From Simkaniaceae bacterium (GTDB taxonomy: Bacteria; Chlamydiota; Chlamydiia; Chlamydiales; JACRBE01), in the NCBI GenBank assembly GCA_022763045.1, contig JALEGI010000009.1, positions 127,449-191,448 of the forward strand: a stretch of 64,000 nucleotides of DNA. The letters are read 5' to 3'. Below the pieces are notes generated by a model. It was not told where the DNA came from. It was given only the letters and a program-made list of their open reading frames with translations, and made no database searches. The position numbers were made by a program, and so were the translations under genes. This document shows positions 8,174 through 17,064 of the stretch, piece by piece (positions within the stretch are counted from its first letter, which is position 1; each line of letters starts with the position of its first letter).

Positions 8174-8752
8174 TTATTCGCTCCAGTGGTGGGTGTCATT
8201 CCAAAGATCAATTACAGGAGAGTTTCGACGAAAACCTAAGATGCAAAGAGAGGCGGTGCTCAAGGGAAATTTCTTTCCTTCTGAGACTGGAAGTTCAATC
8301 CAGCGCATTGAAAACACGCGAGAAAAGTGGCCGTGAGAGAAAATCGCGACATCGCCATCAAGTGAGCGAATGTGTTGAATTAATCGATCGGCACGCGCGC
8401 CGACTTCTTGAACCGATTCGCCACCCATCGGACCATCATCAAAAATTTCCCAATTTGGGTGAGACTTTTGAATCTCTTTTGTTGTCTTTCCCTCACAATC
8501 TCCATATTGCCACTCGACAAGATCTTTAGTCATTTCAAAGTCCTTCATGCCCGCGAGCTCTGCAGTATGTTTTGCCCGAATTAAAGGGGAGGAGAGGACG
8601 TATTTGGGTTTGTATTTTTCAAGAACTTTGCGCAGGGCTTTGGCTTGATTTTCACCATTTTCTGTTAGGGGAATATCAGAAAAACTGGTATGTTGGCCTG
8701 AAAGAGACCACTCTGTTTCGCCATGGCGGCAGACATAAACTTTATTTTCCAT
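8174..8752 (-). CDS. Histidine phosphatase family protein (phosphoglycerate mutase-like)
   Basis: A 192-residue protein starting MENKVYVCRHGETEWS, with the catalytic RHGE motif at residues 9-12, the conserved SSPLIRAKHTAE near residue 55, and the second catalytic His in IFSHGHFSRV near residue 137. Family members dephosphorylate sugar phosphates or other small molecules through a phospho-histidine. The ATG at 8752 is preferred; an ATG three codons earlier (8761) is also possible. It is divergent to pepN, only about 20 bp apart, so the two promoters must lie within or overlap the coding starts. Confidence 0.85.
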   Translation of the reverse strand: MENKVYVCRHGETEWSLSGQHTSFSDIPLTENGENQAKALRKVLEKYKPKYVLSSPLIRAKHTAELAGMKDFEMTKDLVEWQYGDCEGKTTKEIQKSHPNWEIFDDGPMGGESVQEVGARADRLIQHIRSLDGDVAIFSHGHFSRVFSMRWIELPVSEGKKFPLSTASLCILGFRRNSPVIDLWNDTHHWSE

Positions 8753-8773
8753 AATTGTCATATAACAAAGCGA

Positions 8774-11323
8774 ATGAAAAAAACACACCTCAAAGATTAT
8801 CAATCTCCATCTCACTTAATTGAAACAACTGAGCTCACCTTTGAGCTTGAGCCTGCAAGCACGCGCGTCGTTTCAAAACTCCAAATGAAAAAAAACAGAG
8901 GGGGAGACCTCTACCTCAACGGAGAAGATCTTGAGCTTGTCTCACTTAAAGTGAATGGTCAAGATCATCCGCATGAGACATGGGAAGGTGGTTTGAAATT
9001 AACAAATCTTCCTGAGAGCTTTACTCTCGAGGTGGAAAATCGCATCAACCCCGAGGCAAACAAGGCCTTGGAGGGGCTCTACATGTCTAATGGAATGTTT
9101 TGCACCCAAAACGAAGCCGAGGGTTTTAGGCGCATTACCTATTATCTTGACAGGCCAGATGTTATGAGTCGCTTCACAACAAAAATTATTGCTGACAAAA
9201 CCCAATTTCCCATCTTACTCTCCAATGGTAACCGTATTGAGACGGGAGATGTGGAAGGAGGAAAACACTTTGCTATTTGGGAGGATCCCTTTCTCAAGCC
9301 GTGTTACCTATTTGCCCTTGTCGGCGGAGACCTAGGCAAAATAAGTGACACCTTTACAACATGCTCTGGTAGAGAGGTTGCCCTTGAATTTTACACAGAA
9401 AAGGGCTACGAGGATCGCTGCACCTACGCAATGGATGCACTCAAGCGTTCGATGAAGTGGGATGAAGAGACCTTCGGTCTCGAGTACGATCTCGATATTT
9501 ACATGATCGTGGCAGTCGATTCATTTAATATGGGGGCGATGGAAAACAAAGGGCTCAATATTTTTAACACGAGCTGCACACTGGCCGATAAAAAAACAGA
9601 GACTGATGAGAATTTTCTCCGAGTTGAAACGGTCATTTGTCACGAGTACTTTCACAACTGGACAGGCAATCGCGTCACCTGCCGCGACTGGTTCCAGCTC
9701 ACATTAAAAGAGGGACTGACAGTCTTTCGAGATCAAGAATTTTCCTCGGACATGAATTCACGCCCCGTTAAGCGGATCAAAGATGTCGTAACCCTTAAGA
9801 ATCGTCAGTTTTCCGAAGATGCAGGGCCGACAGCGCATCCCATCCAACCTAAATCCTACATCCAAATCGATAATTTTTACACACCCACTATCTATGAAAA
9901 GGGAGCAGAGGTCATTCGGATGATCCAAACTCTCATTGGTGTTGAGGCATTTCGAGCGGGGATCACCAAATACTTTGAGCTCTTTGATGGAATGGCAGTG
10001 ACAACAGAAGACTTTATTCATGCCATGGAGCTTGCCTCTGGGAAAGATCTCAAGCTCTTCAGAAATTGGTATGACCAAAAGGGGACGCCCGTATTAAAAA
10101 TCACCTCAGAGTACAATCACTTTATCAATACCCTCACTCTTGTGATTTCTCAATCGTGTCCTGACCAGCGCTTTTATAAACCGATGCATATTCCACTAAA
10201 AGTTAAACTCTTCGATCGCGACGGCAAACCCATTGGTGAAGAGCGGCTAGTTGAGATCAAAGATCGCAACCACGAAGAGACCTTTGAGCAGGTGCCCTCG
10301 ATTCCGCTCATTTCGCTCAATAGAAACTTCACTGCGCCTGTATATATTGAGTACGATTATGAGCTAGACGATTATTTTAATCTGATGAAGCACGATGACG
10401 ATCCAGTTGCCGCCTTTGAAGCGGCGCAAGCGGTCGCAATGCACATTCTACTTAGCTTGGTTAAAAAGCTTCAAGAGGGGGAGAAGGACCTCTACGTTCA
10501 TCCCAATTACCTGCACGCCTATCACGCCCACCTCATAGACGCTAATAGGGGAGAGGACCTGCGAGCAATAATGATGCAAATTCCGAGTGAAATGGAAATC
10601 ATCGGTAAATTCTCGTCTATCCCCTTCGACCTTATCCATGAAGCGCGCGAGCACATGCTGCAAGTGATCGCTCGCCACTGCAAAATTTCCCTAAAATCGA
10701 TTTATCAAGAGCTCGAAAATTCGGCAGATACCATTGGAAAGCGCGCTTTAAAAAATAAAGCGCTTTACTTTCTTACGCTTACTGGTGATCCTGAAACCCA
10801 TGGCTGGGCTTGTAAGCAGTATGAATCAAGCGAAGAGATGAATGATAAATATGCTGCACTATCGATTTTAGCAGATATCGATGCCCCTGAACGTGAAAAG
10901 GTCTTATCGGATTATTATGAAAGTTACAAGGGCGATACACTGTGCATGAACAAGTGGCTTCTCTTGCAATCTCAAACAAAGCTTCCTAGCGCATTAGAAG
11001 ATGTCAAAAGGCTGATGGAGGATCCCGTATTTGATATCACTGTTCCTAATCTTGCTCGCTCGCTTCTTTCGGGCTTTATTGCAAACCACGCGCAATTTCA
11101 CGATGAATCGGGTAGTGGCTATCAGTTTATCGCAGATAGAATTCTCCAGGTAGACTCAATCAATCCCCACATGGCAGCGCGTCTCTGCGCCGGTTTCAAA
11201 TTCTATCGGAAGGTGAGTGGAAAGCGCAAGCGCGCCATGGCCAAGGAAATTAAACGTGTAATGGCATGCAAAGAACTCTCGACTAATGTATATGAAGTAT
11301 TGAGCCAATCATTAAAAGGGTGA
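8774..11323 (+). CDS. pepN: Aminopeptidase N (M1 family)
   Basis: An 849-residue M1 zinc aminopeptidase closely resembling E. coli PepN along its whole length. The substrate-binding GAMEN motif is near residue 256, and the zinc site is HEYFHNW at residues 290-296 with the third ligand in the following LKEGLTVF region. The opening KDYQSPSHLIETTELTFEL matches the PepN N-terminus and fixes the start at the ATG at 8774. It removes N-terminal residues from peptides in the cytoplasm, here probably using host-derived peptides. The trkH gene starts two bases after its stop codon. Confidence 0.95.
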   Translation: MKKTHLKDYQSPSHLIETTELTFELEPASTRVVSKLQMKKNRGGDLYLNGEDLELVSLKVNGQDHPHETWEGGLKLTNLPESFTLEVENRINPEANKALEGLYMSNGMFCTQNEAEGFRRITYYLDRPDVMSRFTTKIIADKTQFPILLSNGNRIETGDVEGGKHFAIWEDPFLKPCYLFALVGGDLGKISDTFTTCSGREVALEFYTEKGYEDRCTYAMDALKRSMKWDEETFGLEYDLDIYMIVAVDSFNMGAMENKGLNIFNTSCTLADKKTETDENFLRVETVICHEYFHNWTGNRVTCRDWFQLTLKEGLTVFRDQEFSSDMNSRPVKRIKDVVTLKNRQFSEDAGPTAHPIQPKSYIQIDNFYTPTIYEKGAEVIRMIQTLIGVEAFRAGITKYFELFDGMAVTTEDFIHAMELASGKDLKLFRNWYDQKGTPVLKITSEYNHFINTLTLVISQSCPDQRFYKPMHIPLKVKLFDRDGKPIGEERLVEIKDRNHEETFEQVPSIPLISLNRNFTAPVYIEYDYELDDYFNLMKHDDDPVAAFEAAQAVAMHILLSLVKKLQEGEKDLYVHPNYLHAYHAHLIDANRGEDLRAIMMQIPSEMEIIGKFSSIPFDLIHEAREHMLQVIARHCKISLKSIYQELENSADTIGKRALKNKALYFLTLTGDPETHGWACKQYESSEEMNDKYAALSILADIDAPEREKVLSDYYESYKGDTLCMNKWLLLQSQTKLPSALEDVKRLMEDPVFDITVPNLARSLLSGFIANHAQFHDESGSGYQFIADRILQVDSINPHMAARLCAGFKFYRKVSGKRKRAMAKEIKRVMACKELSTNVYEVLSQSLKG

Positions 11324-11324
11324 G

Positions 11325-12860
11325 ATGGCAACACGTCGCATACACACTAGGTCAATTCTTGGGTCGATCGGACTTTTATTGCATGTTCCTGCAATCATGT
11401 TTTTGATCACCTTCGGTGTTGCATTAATCTTTCATGATGATTTTGTCTACACGCCATTTGTCTCTGCAGGACTCGTTACAGGTGCTCTCGCCCAGCTGCT
11501 ATTTTGGTTTTGTTACCGCTCAAGTGACTACCACCTGTGGGATGCTATGATTATTGCCGCCTTGAGCTGGTTTATCTGCCCCCTTGTTTCAGCGATTCCT
11601 CTGTGGTGGTCACTTAAGCTTTTTGTTGCCCAAGGCACTCCTATTGTCGAAGTTTCAATCTTTCACACATTCACTAACTGCTTATTTGAGTCCTTTTCAG
11701 GCTTCACCTCAACGGGGCTGACTCTGATTGAGTATCCCGAATTTTTTCCCAACACCATTCTTTGGTGGCGCTCCTTTATGCAGTGGATTGGCGGCATTGG
11801 TCTCATCGTTTTTATGCTCTCCCTTGTCACAACAACTAAAAAGACCTACACCCTCTATTATGCAGAGGCGCGCTCTGACCAGTTGGGAAGCCCCTCAGTT
11901 CAAAAAACGGCACGCATGATCTGGGGAATCTACCTCTTTTATACCATCATCGCCATATTAATCTTCTGGCTTGCAGACATGCCTCTATGGGAATCGATCA
12001 ATCATGCCATGACCTCGATTGCTACCGGTGGATTTATGATACGCAACACTGCCTATACAGGAGCGAGCGCGCAAATCTTATGCGCCACCATGTTTATCAT
12101 GTTCCTTGGGTCAGTCAGCTTCTCAATGCACTATGAAATATTGCGCACAGGCAAACTCAGCGCCTTTTTCCGAGATCCCGAACACCGTCTACTACTCGTC
12201 TCCTTTTTTGTTGGAGCTGGACTCTTTGAACTTTTTAATCTTTGGACTCCTAATGCGATGACCTGGCTTAACGCCTCCTTCCAGTGGTTTTCAGCAACTG
12301 CTACCTGTGGCTTTAGCTCTGTACATATTGGTCCCTTGGATCCCACTCTTAAAATCCTACTTATTTTAACCATGCTTGTTGGTGGATGTGCTGGCTCGAC
12401 AGTTGGTGGTCTGAAAATCTCGCGCGTCGTCTCCCTATTTACCTCAATGTTCATGAGGCTAAAGACCGTTTTTTCCTACAAAGAGGAAGACGACATAGAA
12501 AAGTATGGCGCCAATCCCCACAAATTTGAAGAAAAGCCTCCTGAAATCGATGCGCCCCACTCAGAGCAAACCGAAAGACTCTATGCAGCAACAGTCCTAT
12601 TTACGCTCTGGGTCATTACAATCATCGTGGGTTGGATACTTCTTCTGAAATTCACAGTAAATGCCTCACCAGTGGACGTTCTTTTTGAAACAGTCTCTGC
12701 GATGAGCAATGTTGGTCTATCATCGGGAATTACAACACCCCAGCTAGGTACTACAGCCAAGTGGATATTTATCCTATTGATGTGGCTTGGACGGTTAGAA
12801 ATTGTTCCAGCCATCATTCTCTTTTTAGCAATTCCATTTACACGAAATAGCGAGGAATAA
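11325..12860 (+). CDS. trkH: TrkH-family potassium uptake channel subunit
   Basis: A 511-residue integral membrane protein with about ten or more hydrophobic segments and the four selectivity-filter-like repeats of TrkH/KtrB, such as SGFTSTGLTL near residue 129, MTSIATGGFM near 228, SATATCGFSS near 323 and AMSNVGLSSG near 463. TrkH imports K+ with TrkA-type regulatory subunits in the inner membrane; no TrkA-like gene is in the window. It starts one base after pepN and is immediately followed by the SixA-like gene, so the three form a probable operon. Confidence 0.9.
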   Translation: MATRRIHTRSILGSIGLLLHVPAIMFLITFGVALIFHDDFVYTPFVSAGLVTGALAQLLFWFCYRSSDYHLWDAMIIAALSWFICPLVSAIPLWWSLKLFVAQGTPIVEVSIFHTFTNCLFESFSGFTSTGLTLIEYPEFFPNTILWWRSFMQWIGGIGLIVFMLSLVTTTKKTYTLYYAEARSDQLGSPSVQKTARMIWGIYLFYTIIAILIFWLADMPLWESINHAMTSIATGGFMIRNTAYTGASAQILCATMFIMFLGSVSFSMHYEILRTGKLSAFFRDPEHRLLLVSFFVGAGLFELFNLWTPNAMTWLNASFQWFSATATCGFSSVHIGPLDPTLKILLILTMLVGGCAGSTVGGLKISRVVSLFTSMFMRLKTVFSYKEEDDIEKYGANPHKFEEKPPEIDAPHSEQTERLYAATVLFTLWVITIIVGWILLLKFTVNASPVDVLFETVSAMSNVGLSSGITTPQLGTTAKWIFILLMWLGRLEIVPAIILFLAIPFTRNSEE

Positions 12861-13307
12861 ATGCAAATATATCTCATCAGACATGGGCACTATGAAACAG
12901 AACAGCTAAGTAAAAAGGGGATAGAAGAGATTGAAAAGGTGGGGCACTTTCTTAAAACAGAAGGGGTGCATCCCGATATGATCACCTCAAGTCCCAAAAT
13001 GCGAGCCATTGAAACAGCAGAAATCTTAGCCAAAGCGCTCAATCACCCGTTGGATCGGCTCAACACGCAAGAAGTTTTTAGCCCAAATAGTCCTCCAGAA
13101 GAGGCTATCGAACTTCTTAGCTCTCTCGCTGTTTTAGACGCCCTCATCGTCTGTGGACATCTTCCCTCAATTGAGCTAATCGCAAACATGCTTCAACCTG
13201 AGCCTGTTAACAGCTTTGCTACTGGAACCACCTGCCTAGTCACCACGCAAGACCCCTCCACTCCTTCAGGGGAGCTCATGTGGCAAAAGGATCCTCAGGC
13301 CCTTTAA
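12861..13307 (+). CDS. sixA: SixA-like phosphohistidine phosphatase
   Basis: A 148-residue histidine phosphatase starting MQIYLIRHGHYE, with the RHG motif at residues 7-9, SSPKMRAIETAEI near residue 51 and the second catalytic His in CGHLPSIE near residue 98. The small size and absence of a lid domain match SixA, which dephosphorylates phosphohistidine proteins. The ATG directly abuts the trkH stop codon. Its 3' end overlaps the AN1-like gene on the opposite strand by 32 bp. Confidence 0.75.
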   Translation: MQIYLIRHGHYETEQLSKKGIEEIEKVGHFLKTEGVHPDMITSSPKMRAIETAEILAKALNHPLDRLNTQEVFSPNSPPEEAIELLSSLAVLDALIVCGHLPSIELIANMLQPEPVNSFATGTTCLVTTQDPSTPSGELMWQKDPQAL

Positions 13308-13488
13308 TTAACCGATGGGCATAACCTGCAGTTTTGTCGCACGTGTGCGCCGCAGTTCCGGCCAGCATATGGCTTTTACATAGGCGCATTCCACAGTTGC
13401 ACAGCACATCTTTTACAGCCGTTTCACCGCAACCAACTTCTTCACACCGCGTAGTATCCCAAGGTTTCAATTCGACACTAGTCGCCAT
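13276..13488 (-). CDS. Small AN1-like zinc finger protein
   Basis: A 70-residue protein starting at the ATG at 13488, with GGAGAG six bases upstream. Nearly the whole protein is one Cys/His cluster: C-x4-C-x9-C-x1-C-x4-C-x2-H-x7-H-x1-C. The eukaryotic AN1 zinc finger is C-x2-C-x(9-12)-C-x(1-2)-C-x4-C-x2-H-x5-H-x-C, so the order and most spacings match, including the C-N-C-G-M-R-L-C-K-S-H core. AN1 fingers in eukaryotes are found in ubiquitin- and stress-associated proteins. The role here is unknown; host-directed action is an inference. It sits downstream of the VOC gene. Confidence 0.65.
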   Translation of the reverse strand: MATSVELKPWDTTRCEEVGCGETAVKDVLCNCGMRLCKSHMLAGTAAHTCDKTAGYAHRLIKGPEDPFAT

Positions 13489-13535
13489 CTTACTCTCCAA
13501 GTAAAGAAATAATTTAGACGAAAAGGCTGTAAAAA

Positions 13536-13925
13536 TCAATAATTTGAGACCTCGATGAGGTTGCCATCTAAGTCGTAAAAGTAGATCGAGACAATCTTTG
13601 CTAAAGCGCCAGTTCTCTCAACAGGGCCCAAAAAGACCTCCACATCCAAGCTCTCAAGATGCGCCTTTATCCTATCAACGGGCTCATCGGAAATAAAACA
13701 CAAATCGGCCGTGCCCAAGCCCGCGCATCGCGCATTTGGCTTCACCTCAGCGCCACTTTGATGTAAGTTGATCTTCTGCTCGCCAAACTGCAGAGCAACC
13801 CGACCCTTTCCAAAAACCACCCGCCTCATCCCAAGGGCAGATTCATAAAAAGCAGCCGTGCGCTGTACATCTTTGCAAGTCAAAACCAAGTGATCTAAAC
13901 GCAAGATACCCATAAAACTGTTCAT
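13536..13925 (-). CDS. VOC (glyoxalase/bleomycin-resistance) family protein
   Basis: A 129-residue protein of the vicinal-oxygen-chelate superfamily. It starts with LDHLVLTCKDVQRTAAFYE, the standard first module with the metal-binding His, and ends with FYDLDGNLIEVSN, which carries the metal-binding Glu of the second module. Family members are metal-dependent lyases, isomerases or dioxygenases; the substrate here is unknown. The closest resemblance is to short one-domain glyoxalase-like proteins. The upstream terminator at 13929-13958 separates it from the gene to its right. Confidence 0.85.
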   Translation of the reverse strand: MNSFMGILRLDHLVLTCKDVQRTAAFYESALGMRRVVFGKGRVALQFGEQKINLHQSGAEVKPNARCAGLGTADLCFISDEPVDRIKAHLESLDVEVFLGPVERTGALAKIVSIYFYDLDGNLIEVSNY

Positions 13926-13928
13926 ATC

Positions 13929-13958
13929 AAAAAAAAAGCTCCCTGTAAATAGGGAGCT
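13929..13958 (-). terminator. Intrinsic terminator of the 13969-14496 gene
   Basis: AGCTCCCT (13938-13945) and AGGGAGCT (13951-13958) form a perfect 8-bp stem with a 5-base loop. On the minus strand the stem is followed by a run of Ts (complement of the A tract ending at 13937). It lies ten bases after the stop of the minus-strand gene at 13969. Confidence 0.85.
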
Positions 13959-13968
13959 TAAGGTTGCC

Positions 13969-14496
13969 TTAGAAGCCGACGCAGTAGGTCAAGCTAGGCC
14001 AGAACATCGCCTTCGTATGCTCTCCCGCGCCGACAGGCACGTGAGCATCGAGTTGGATGTAGCTATTCTTGCCCGTCTTTTTACCGACAGAAAGAACCGC
14101 ATTTGCCCAAGATCTAGGCATCATAGAGTTCGCCCTTTGGTTGAAGACCAGCTCAGGGCCCGCAGCAAAGTAGAGCTCATTGTGCTGACCGCCACCAAGA
14201 GGGTTTGAGAAAACAATCCCTTGAAGGCTTACGCTGTACTTGGGCTCGAAAACATTGTACAAGCCGTAGTTCACGCCCGTATCGAAACCGAAGTTTCCAA
14301 ATTGAGCGCGGTAGCTAGCGCCAATCGAGGGCTCGAATTGAAGCATACCGCCCTTCAGAGCAAAGAAGCCATACTCCCTGTCAAAGTCAGAGACCTGCAT
14401 TTCTTTCACAGTCACCTCAGGAGTCGCATCAAGCTCACCAGCGCTACCGCAAACGATTGCGCTAGCAGCAGCTAAAATCATACCAAAACGTTTCAT
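13969..14496 (-). CDS. Small outer-membrane beta-barrel-like protein
   Basis: A 175-residue protein with a signal peptide (MKRFGMILAAASAIVCGSAG, cut near residue 20). The mature part consists of alternating amphipathic strands and ends in Tyr-Cys-Val-Gly-Phe, with the C-terminal Phe expected of a BAM-inserted barrel. A strong AAGGAGG lies just before the ATG at 14496. I do not recognise the family; size suggests an eight-stranded barrel. It has its own terminator and a candidate promoter, so it is likely monocistronic. Confidence 0.65.
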   Translation of the reverse strand: MKRFGMILAAASAIVCGSAGELDATPEVTVKEMQVSDFDREYGFFALKGGMLQFEPSIGASYRAQFGNFGFDTGVNYGLYNVFEPKYSVSLQGIVFSNPLGGGQHNELYFAAGPELVFNQRANSMMPRSWANAVLSVGKKTGKNSYIQLDAHVPVGAGEHTKAMFWPSLTYCVGF

Positions 14497-14537
14497 ACAA
14501 ACCTCCTTAGAATTAAGTCAGTTGAAACATGGCAAGG

Positions 14538-14546
14538 ATTATAACA
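14538..14546 (-). promoter_or_regulatory. Extended -10 promoter of the 14496 gene
   Basis: Read on the minus strand this is TGTTATAAT, a perfect TATAAT hexamer with the TG extension, about 40 bases upstream of the start codon at 14496. No good -35 hexamer is seen, which is common with extended -10 elements. Confidence 0.45.
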
Positions 14547-14646
14547 TTAAAGCGCAATTACAAAAATACCACCAATAATTTTACACAATAAAAAGCAAAA
14601 ACAAATTTATCTTTATTTATAAATAAAATCGACACCAATTCACCCT

Positions 14647-14674
14647 TTGCAATAAGTCGAAAAATTGTTATAAA
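14647..14674 (+). promoter_or_regulatory. Candidate promoter of the 14686 gene
   Basis: TTGCAA (14647-14652), 16-base spacer, TATAAA (14669-14674). The predicted transcript start would be only a few bases before the ATG at 14686, and no Shine-Dalgarno sequence is visible before that ATG, suggesting a very short leader. Confidence 0.4.
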
Positions 14675-14685
14675 CCTACACTACA

Positions 14686-15663
14686 ATGAAATACCTATTA
14701 CCACTATTTGTGCCTCTACTACTCTTCTCGGCCCAGAAGAAAAACGTCATTCATGAGAAGACCGACGTACCCTACCACCCCTGGTTTACCGGTACCTTTC
14801 TCACACCCACTCCCGTTAATATGGAAATAGGGCACCCCGCGATAGAGCCGTCAGTAGCCGTCTTTTATAATTATGGCACCTACAATGACGATTGGGGGCT
14901 AGACACAGGAAATAGCTCCGTTACGATAAATCCCTACATTGACTTTCAGTTTGCCACCACCAAGCGCACCGGAATAGAGATACAAGTGCAGACCTTCACA
15001 AACATACGAAACGGCAAAGCCACCACAAATTACGCCGACACCAACGTCCTCTTTGGTTATCAAGTCGCAGACGACGTCAAAAACAGCTGGATACCTGACT
15101 TTCGCTTTCTGCTAGAAGTCGTTTTTCCTACAGGCCGCTATCAAAAGCTCGATCCTACAAAGCGCCTAGATGACGCAACCGGAGAAGGGGCCTATTTTGT
15201 TGCGCCAAACCTCGCCTTTCAGAAGCTCTTTTACCTCCCACACAACTTCTTTATCCTCCACTGGGCATTTGCCTATTTCTTTCCCGCCTCACAAGCAACA
15301 GTACGCGGCTACAGCCTCTATGGTGGCGGCCCCAACACCTCAGGGAAAATACGCCCCGGTCAGTACCTCACCGCCTACCTAGCAGGGGAGTACTCCCTCT
15401 CACAAAACCTCGTCCTCAGCTTTGAAACAGAGTTCTTTTACCAGCTACCCTCCTCCACCTTTACAGGCCGCGCCGGCACCCTGCCGAGCGGAGAGCCCGC
15501 AACCGTTGGCACGCCCGCCTCCTCCCAGTGGGTCATCCTTCCCGAATTAGAATACAGCTTTAATGAGCAAGCAGGCCTTGTCTTTGGCGGCTGGTTTACC
15601 CTCCTTGGCCGCAACAACAAAGCCTTCGCCTCCTCATTCCTCGCCTTTCTCTACGTCTTCTAG
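14686..15663 (+). CDS. Outer-membrane beta-barrel protein
   Basis: A 325-residue protein with a signal peptide (MKYLLPLFVPLLLFSA) and a mature region full of alternating aromatic strands ending in Tyr-Val-Phe, consistent with an outer-membrane barrel. Segments such as EIQVQTFTN, FLLEVVFPTGRY and GEYSLSQNLVLSFETEFFY resemble the 'transporter/porin' type barrels that bacteria use for uptake of small hydrophobic or phenolic compounds, but I cannot name a family. It is on the opposite strand to the other barrel gene and shares a 189-bp AT-rich intergenic region with it. Confidence 0.65.
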   Translation: MKYLLPLFVPLLLFSAQKKNVIHEKTDVPYHPWFTGTFLTPTPVNMEIGHPAIEPSVAVFYNYGTYNDDWGLDTGNSSVTINPYIDFQFATTKRTGIEIQVQTFTNIRNGKATTNYADTNVLFGYQVADDVKNSWIPDFRFLLEVVFPTGRYQKLDPTKRLDDATGEGAYFVAPNLAFQKLFYLPHNFFILHWAFAYFFPASQATVRGYSLYGGGPNTSGKIRPGQYLTAYLAGEYSLSQNLVLSFETEFFYQLPSSTFTGRAGTLPSGEPATVGTPASSQWVILPELEYSFNEQAGLVFGGWFTLLGRNNKAFASSFLAFLYVF

Positions 15664-15720
15664 CTTTACAAAAAACGCACACTCCTTTAACAAATTACAC
15701 TTACATGTAAAGGAGACTCC

Positions 15721-17064
15721 ATGCGCTACCTACTAACACTGCTACTTTTACCCACACTTATTTTCGCAAATCAGCAAGCGCAAAGTGTGCAAAAAACGCC
15801 CTTAGAAAAGCTTCTCAACTACATAGAAAGAATAGAGACCGGGGAGTACACCCCAAAAACCGAGCAAGAACTTACCGAAATCAATCGGCTCATCGCCTTT
15901 CTAATCTTACAAGGAACGCCAGAGGATCAACAAGAAGAGCTCATGCATGACCTGACCTATGCATTCAACCACCAACCCCTCACACCCGCCGAGTATCACC
16001 TTTGCAAAAGCAACCCATTAAAACGCTTAGCAAAAAACACCTCAAACGTCATCGCACAAAATCGAAAAGCCCTTATTATCGGTTCAGCAGCCGTCATCGG
16101 ACTCTACCTAGCAGTAGGCATCGCCGGAGCTGTTGGAGGAGCAGCAATTGCCTCAGCATTTTCCTCTGACGAGAAAAAGCCCGCCCCACCTAGAAGCAAA
16201 TCCGCACAAAAAATCATAAAAGCCCACACGCAAAAGAAGCCCGAAAGCCCCGCCCAGCAGGCAACCGAGTTTGCCGGAGCAGTCGGGCATCACATCTTAG
16301 ATGAAATCGCCCAGCAAACAGAAATTCTACCCGAAATGCTTGACACCCTTCAAAGTATTCCACACATCGGGCCCGCCTTAGCCATGCCAAACGCAAGCCC
16401 TCCCAATTTAACGCAAATGCACCACGAATTGCTTGAGAGCATGCACGACTACATCGACTACAAGTTAGGAGCTAAAAGAATCCATTTAGGCGCAGAACAC
16501 CTAAATAAAGTAGGCTTGCCCTATCCCTCAAGCGCAGTAAACTTGCTGAAGAATATACAAGTTTATCGCCAAGCAAGAGCTCTCGGCTATGCGCGCAAAA
16601 CCATCCGAGAAATGCACAGAGCAGGAACGCTAGAGCCCACCGTCTTCAAGCAATTTTCCACCATTGCAAATAATGGACCTCTATATAAATCTTATCTAAA
16701 ATTTAAGAAGGCAGAAGAGTTTCTCAGACCGCATAGGGGTTTCATGGAAGAGTACCAAATCCGAAAGCTTCTCAAAAGAGCAGGCATGCCCACCTTTAAT
16801 AGGCCTAAAGGGATACCTAAAAGCTTCCGAACCAAGCTTAGTAATGGTGGTTGTGGGATAATCTATGTACATCCAAAACATACACACACAAATATACGGG
16901 TAATGCCTGCCAAACCACATAGTGGAATGCCAGGCCAAAGTAGACCGTACGTCATTCATAAAGTAAATAGTAAAATATTGGATAAGCATGGAAAAGTTAT
17001 CGATAAAAAAGAGATTAAAAAGGGTCATATTCCATTAAAAGAATTTATATATAGGGAGTTTTGA
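15721..17064 (+). CDS. Exported polymorphic-toxin-like protein with C-terminal toxin tip
   Basis: A 447-residue protein. Residues 1-17 form a signal peptide, residues about 120-145 a hydrophobic Ala/Gly-rich membrane segment, followed by a Lys/Pro-rich linker and a long helical region. The last 80 residues (from KSFRTKLS) form a compact module with IRVMPAKP, GMPGQ, PYVIHKVN, LDKHGKVID and GHIPLKEF. This pattern (R-V-M-P-x-x-P ... P-Y-V ... H-I-P-L-x-D/E-F) resembles C-terminal tips of polymorphic and RHS/CDI-type toxins; a nuclease fold is likely but not shown. An AAAGGAG precedes the ATG. Its stop overlaps the next ATG (TGATG), as in toxin-immunity pairs. Confidence 0.7.
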   Translation: MRYLLTLLLLPTLIFANQQAQSVQKTPLEKLLNYIERIETGEYTPKTEQELTEINRLIAFLILQGTPEDQQEELMHDLTYAFNHQPLTPAEYHLCKSNPLKRLAKNTSNVIAQNRKALIIGSAAVIGLYLAVGIAGAVGGAAIASAFSSDEKKPAPPRSKSAQKIIKAHTQKKPESPAQQATEFAGAVGHHILDEIAQQTEILPEMLDTLQSIPHIGPALAMPNASPPNLTQMHHELLESMHDYIDYKLGAKRIHLGAEHLNKVGLPYPSSAVNLLKNIQVYRQARALGYARKTIREMHRAGTLEPTVFKQFSTIANNGPLYKSYLKFKKAEEFLRPHRGFMEEYQIRKLLKRAGMPTFNRPKGIPKSFRTKLSNGGCGIIYVHPKHTHTNIRVMPAKPHSGMPGQSRPYVIHKVNSKILDKHGKVIDKKEIKKGHIPLKEFIYREF

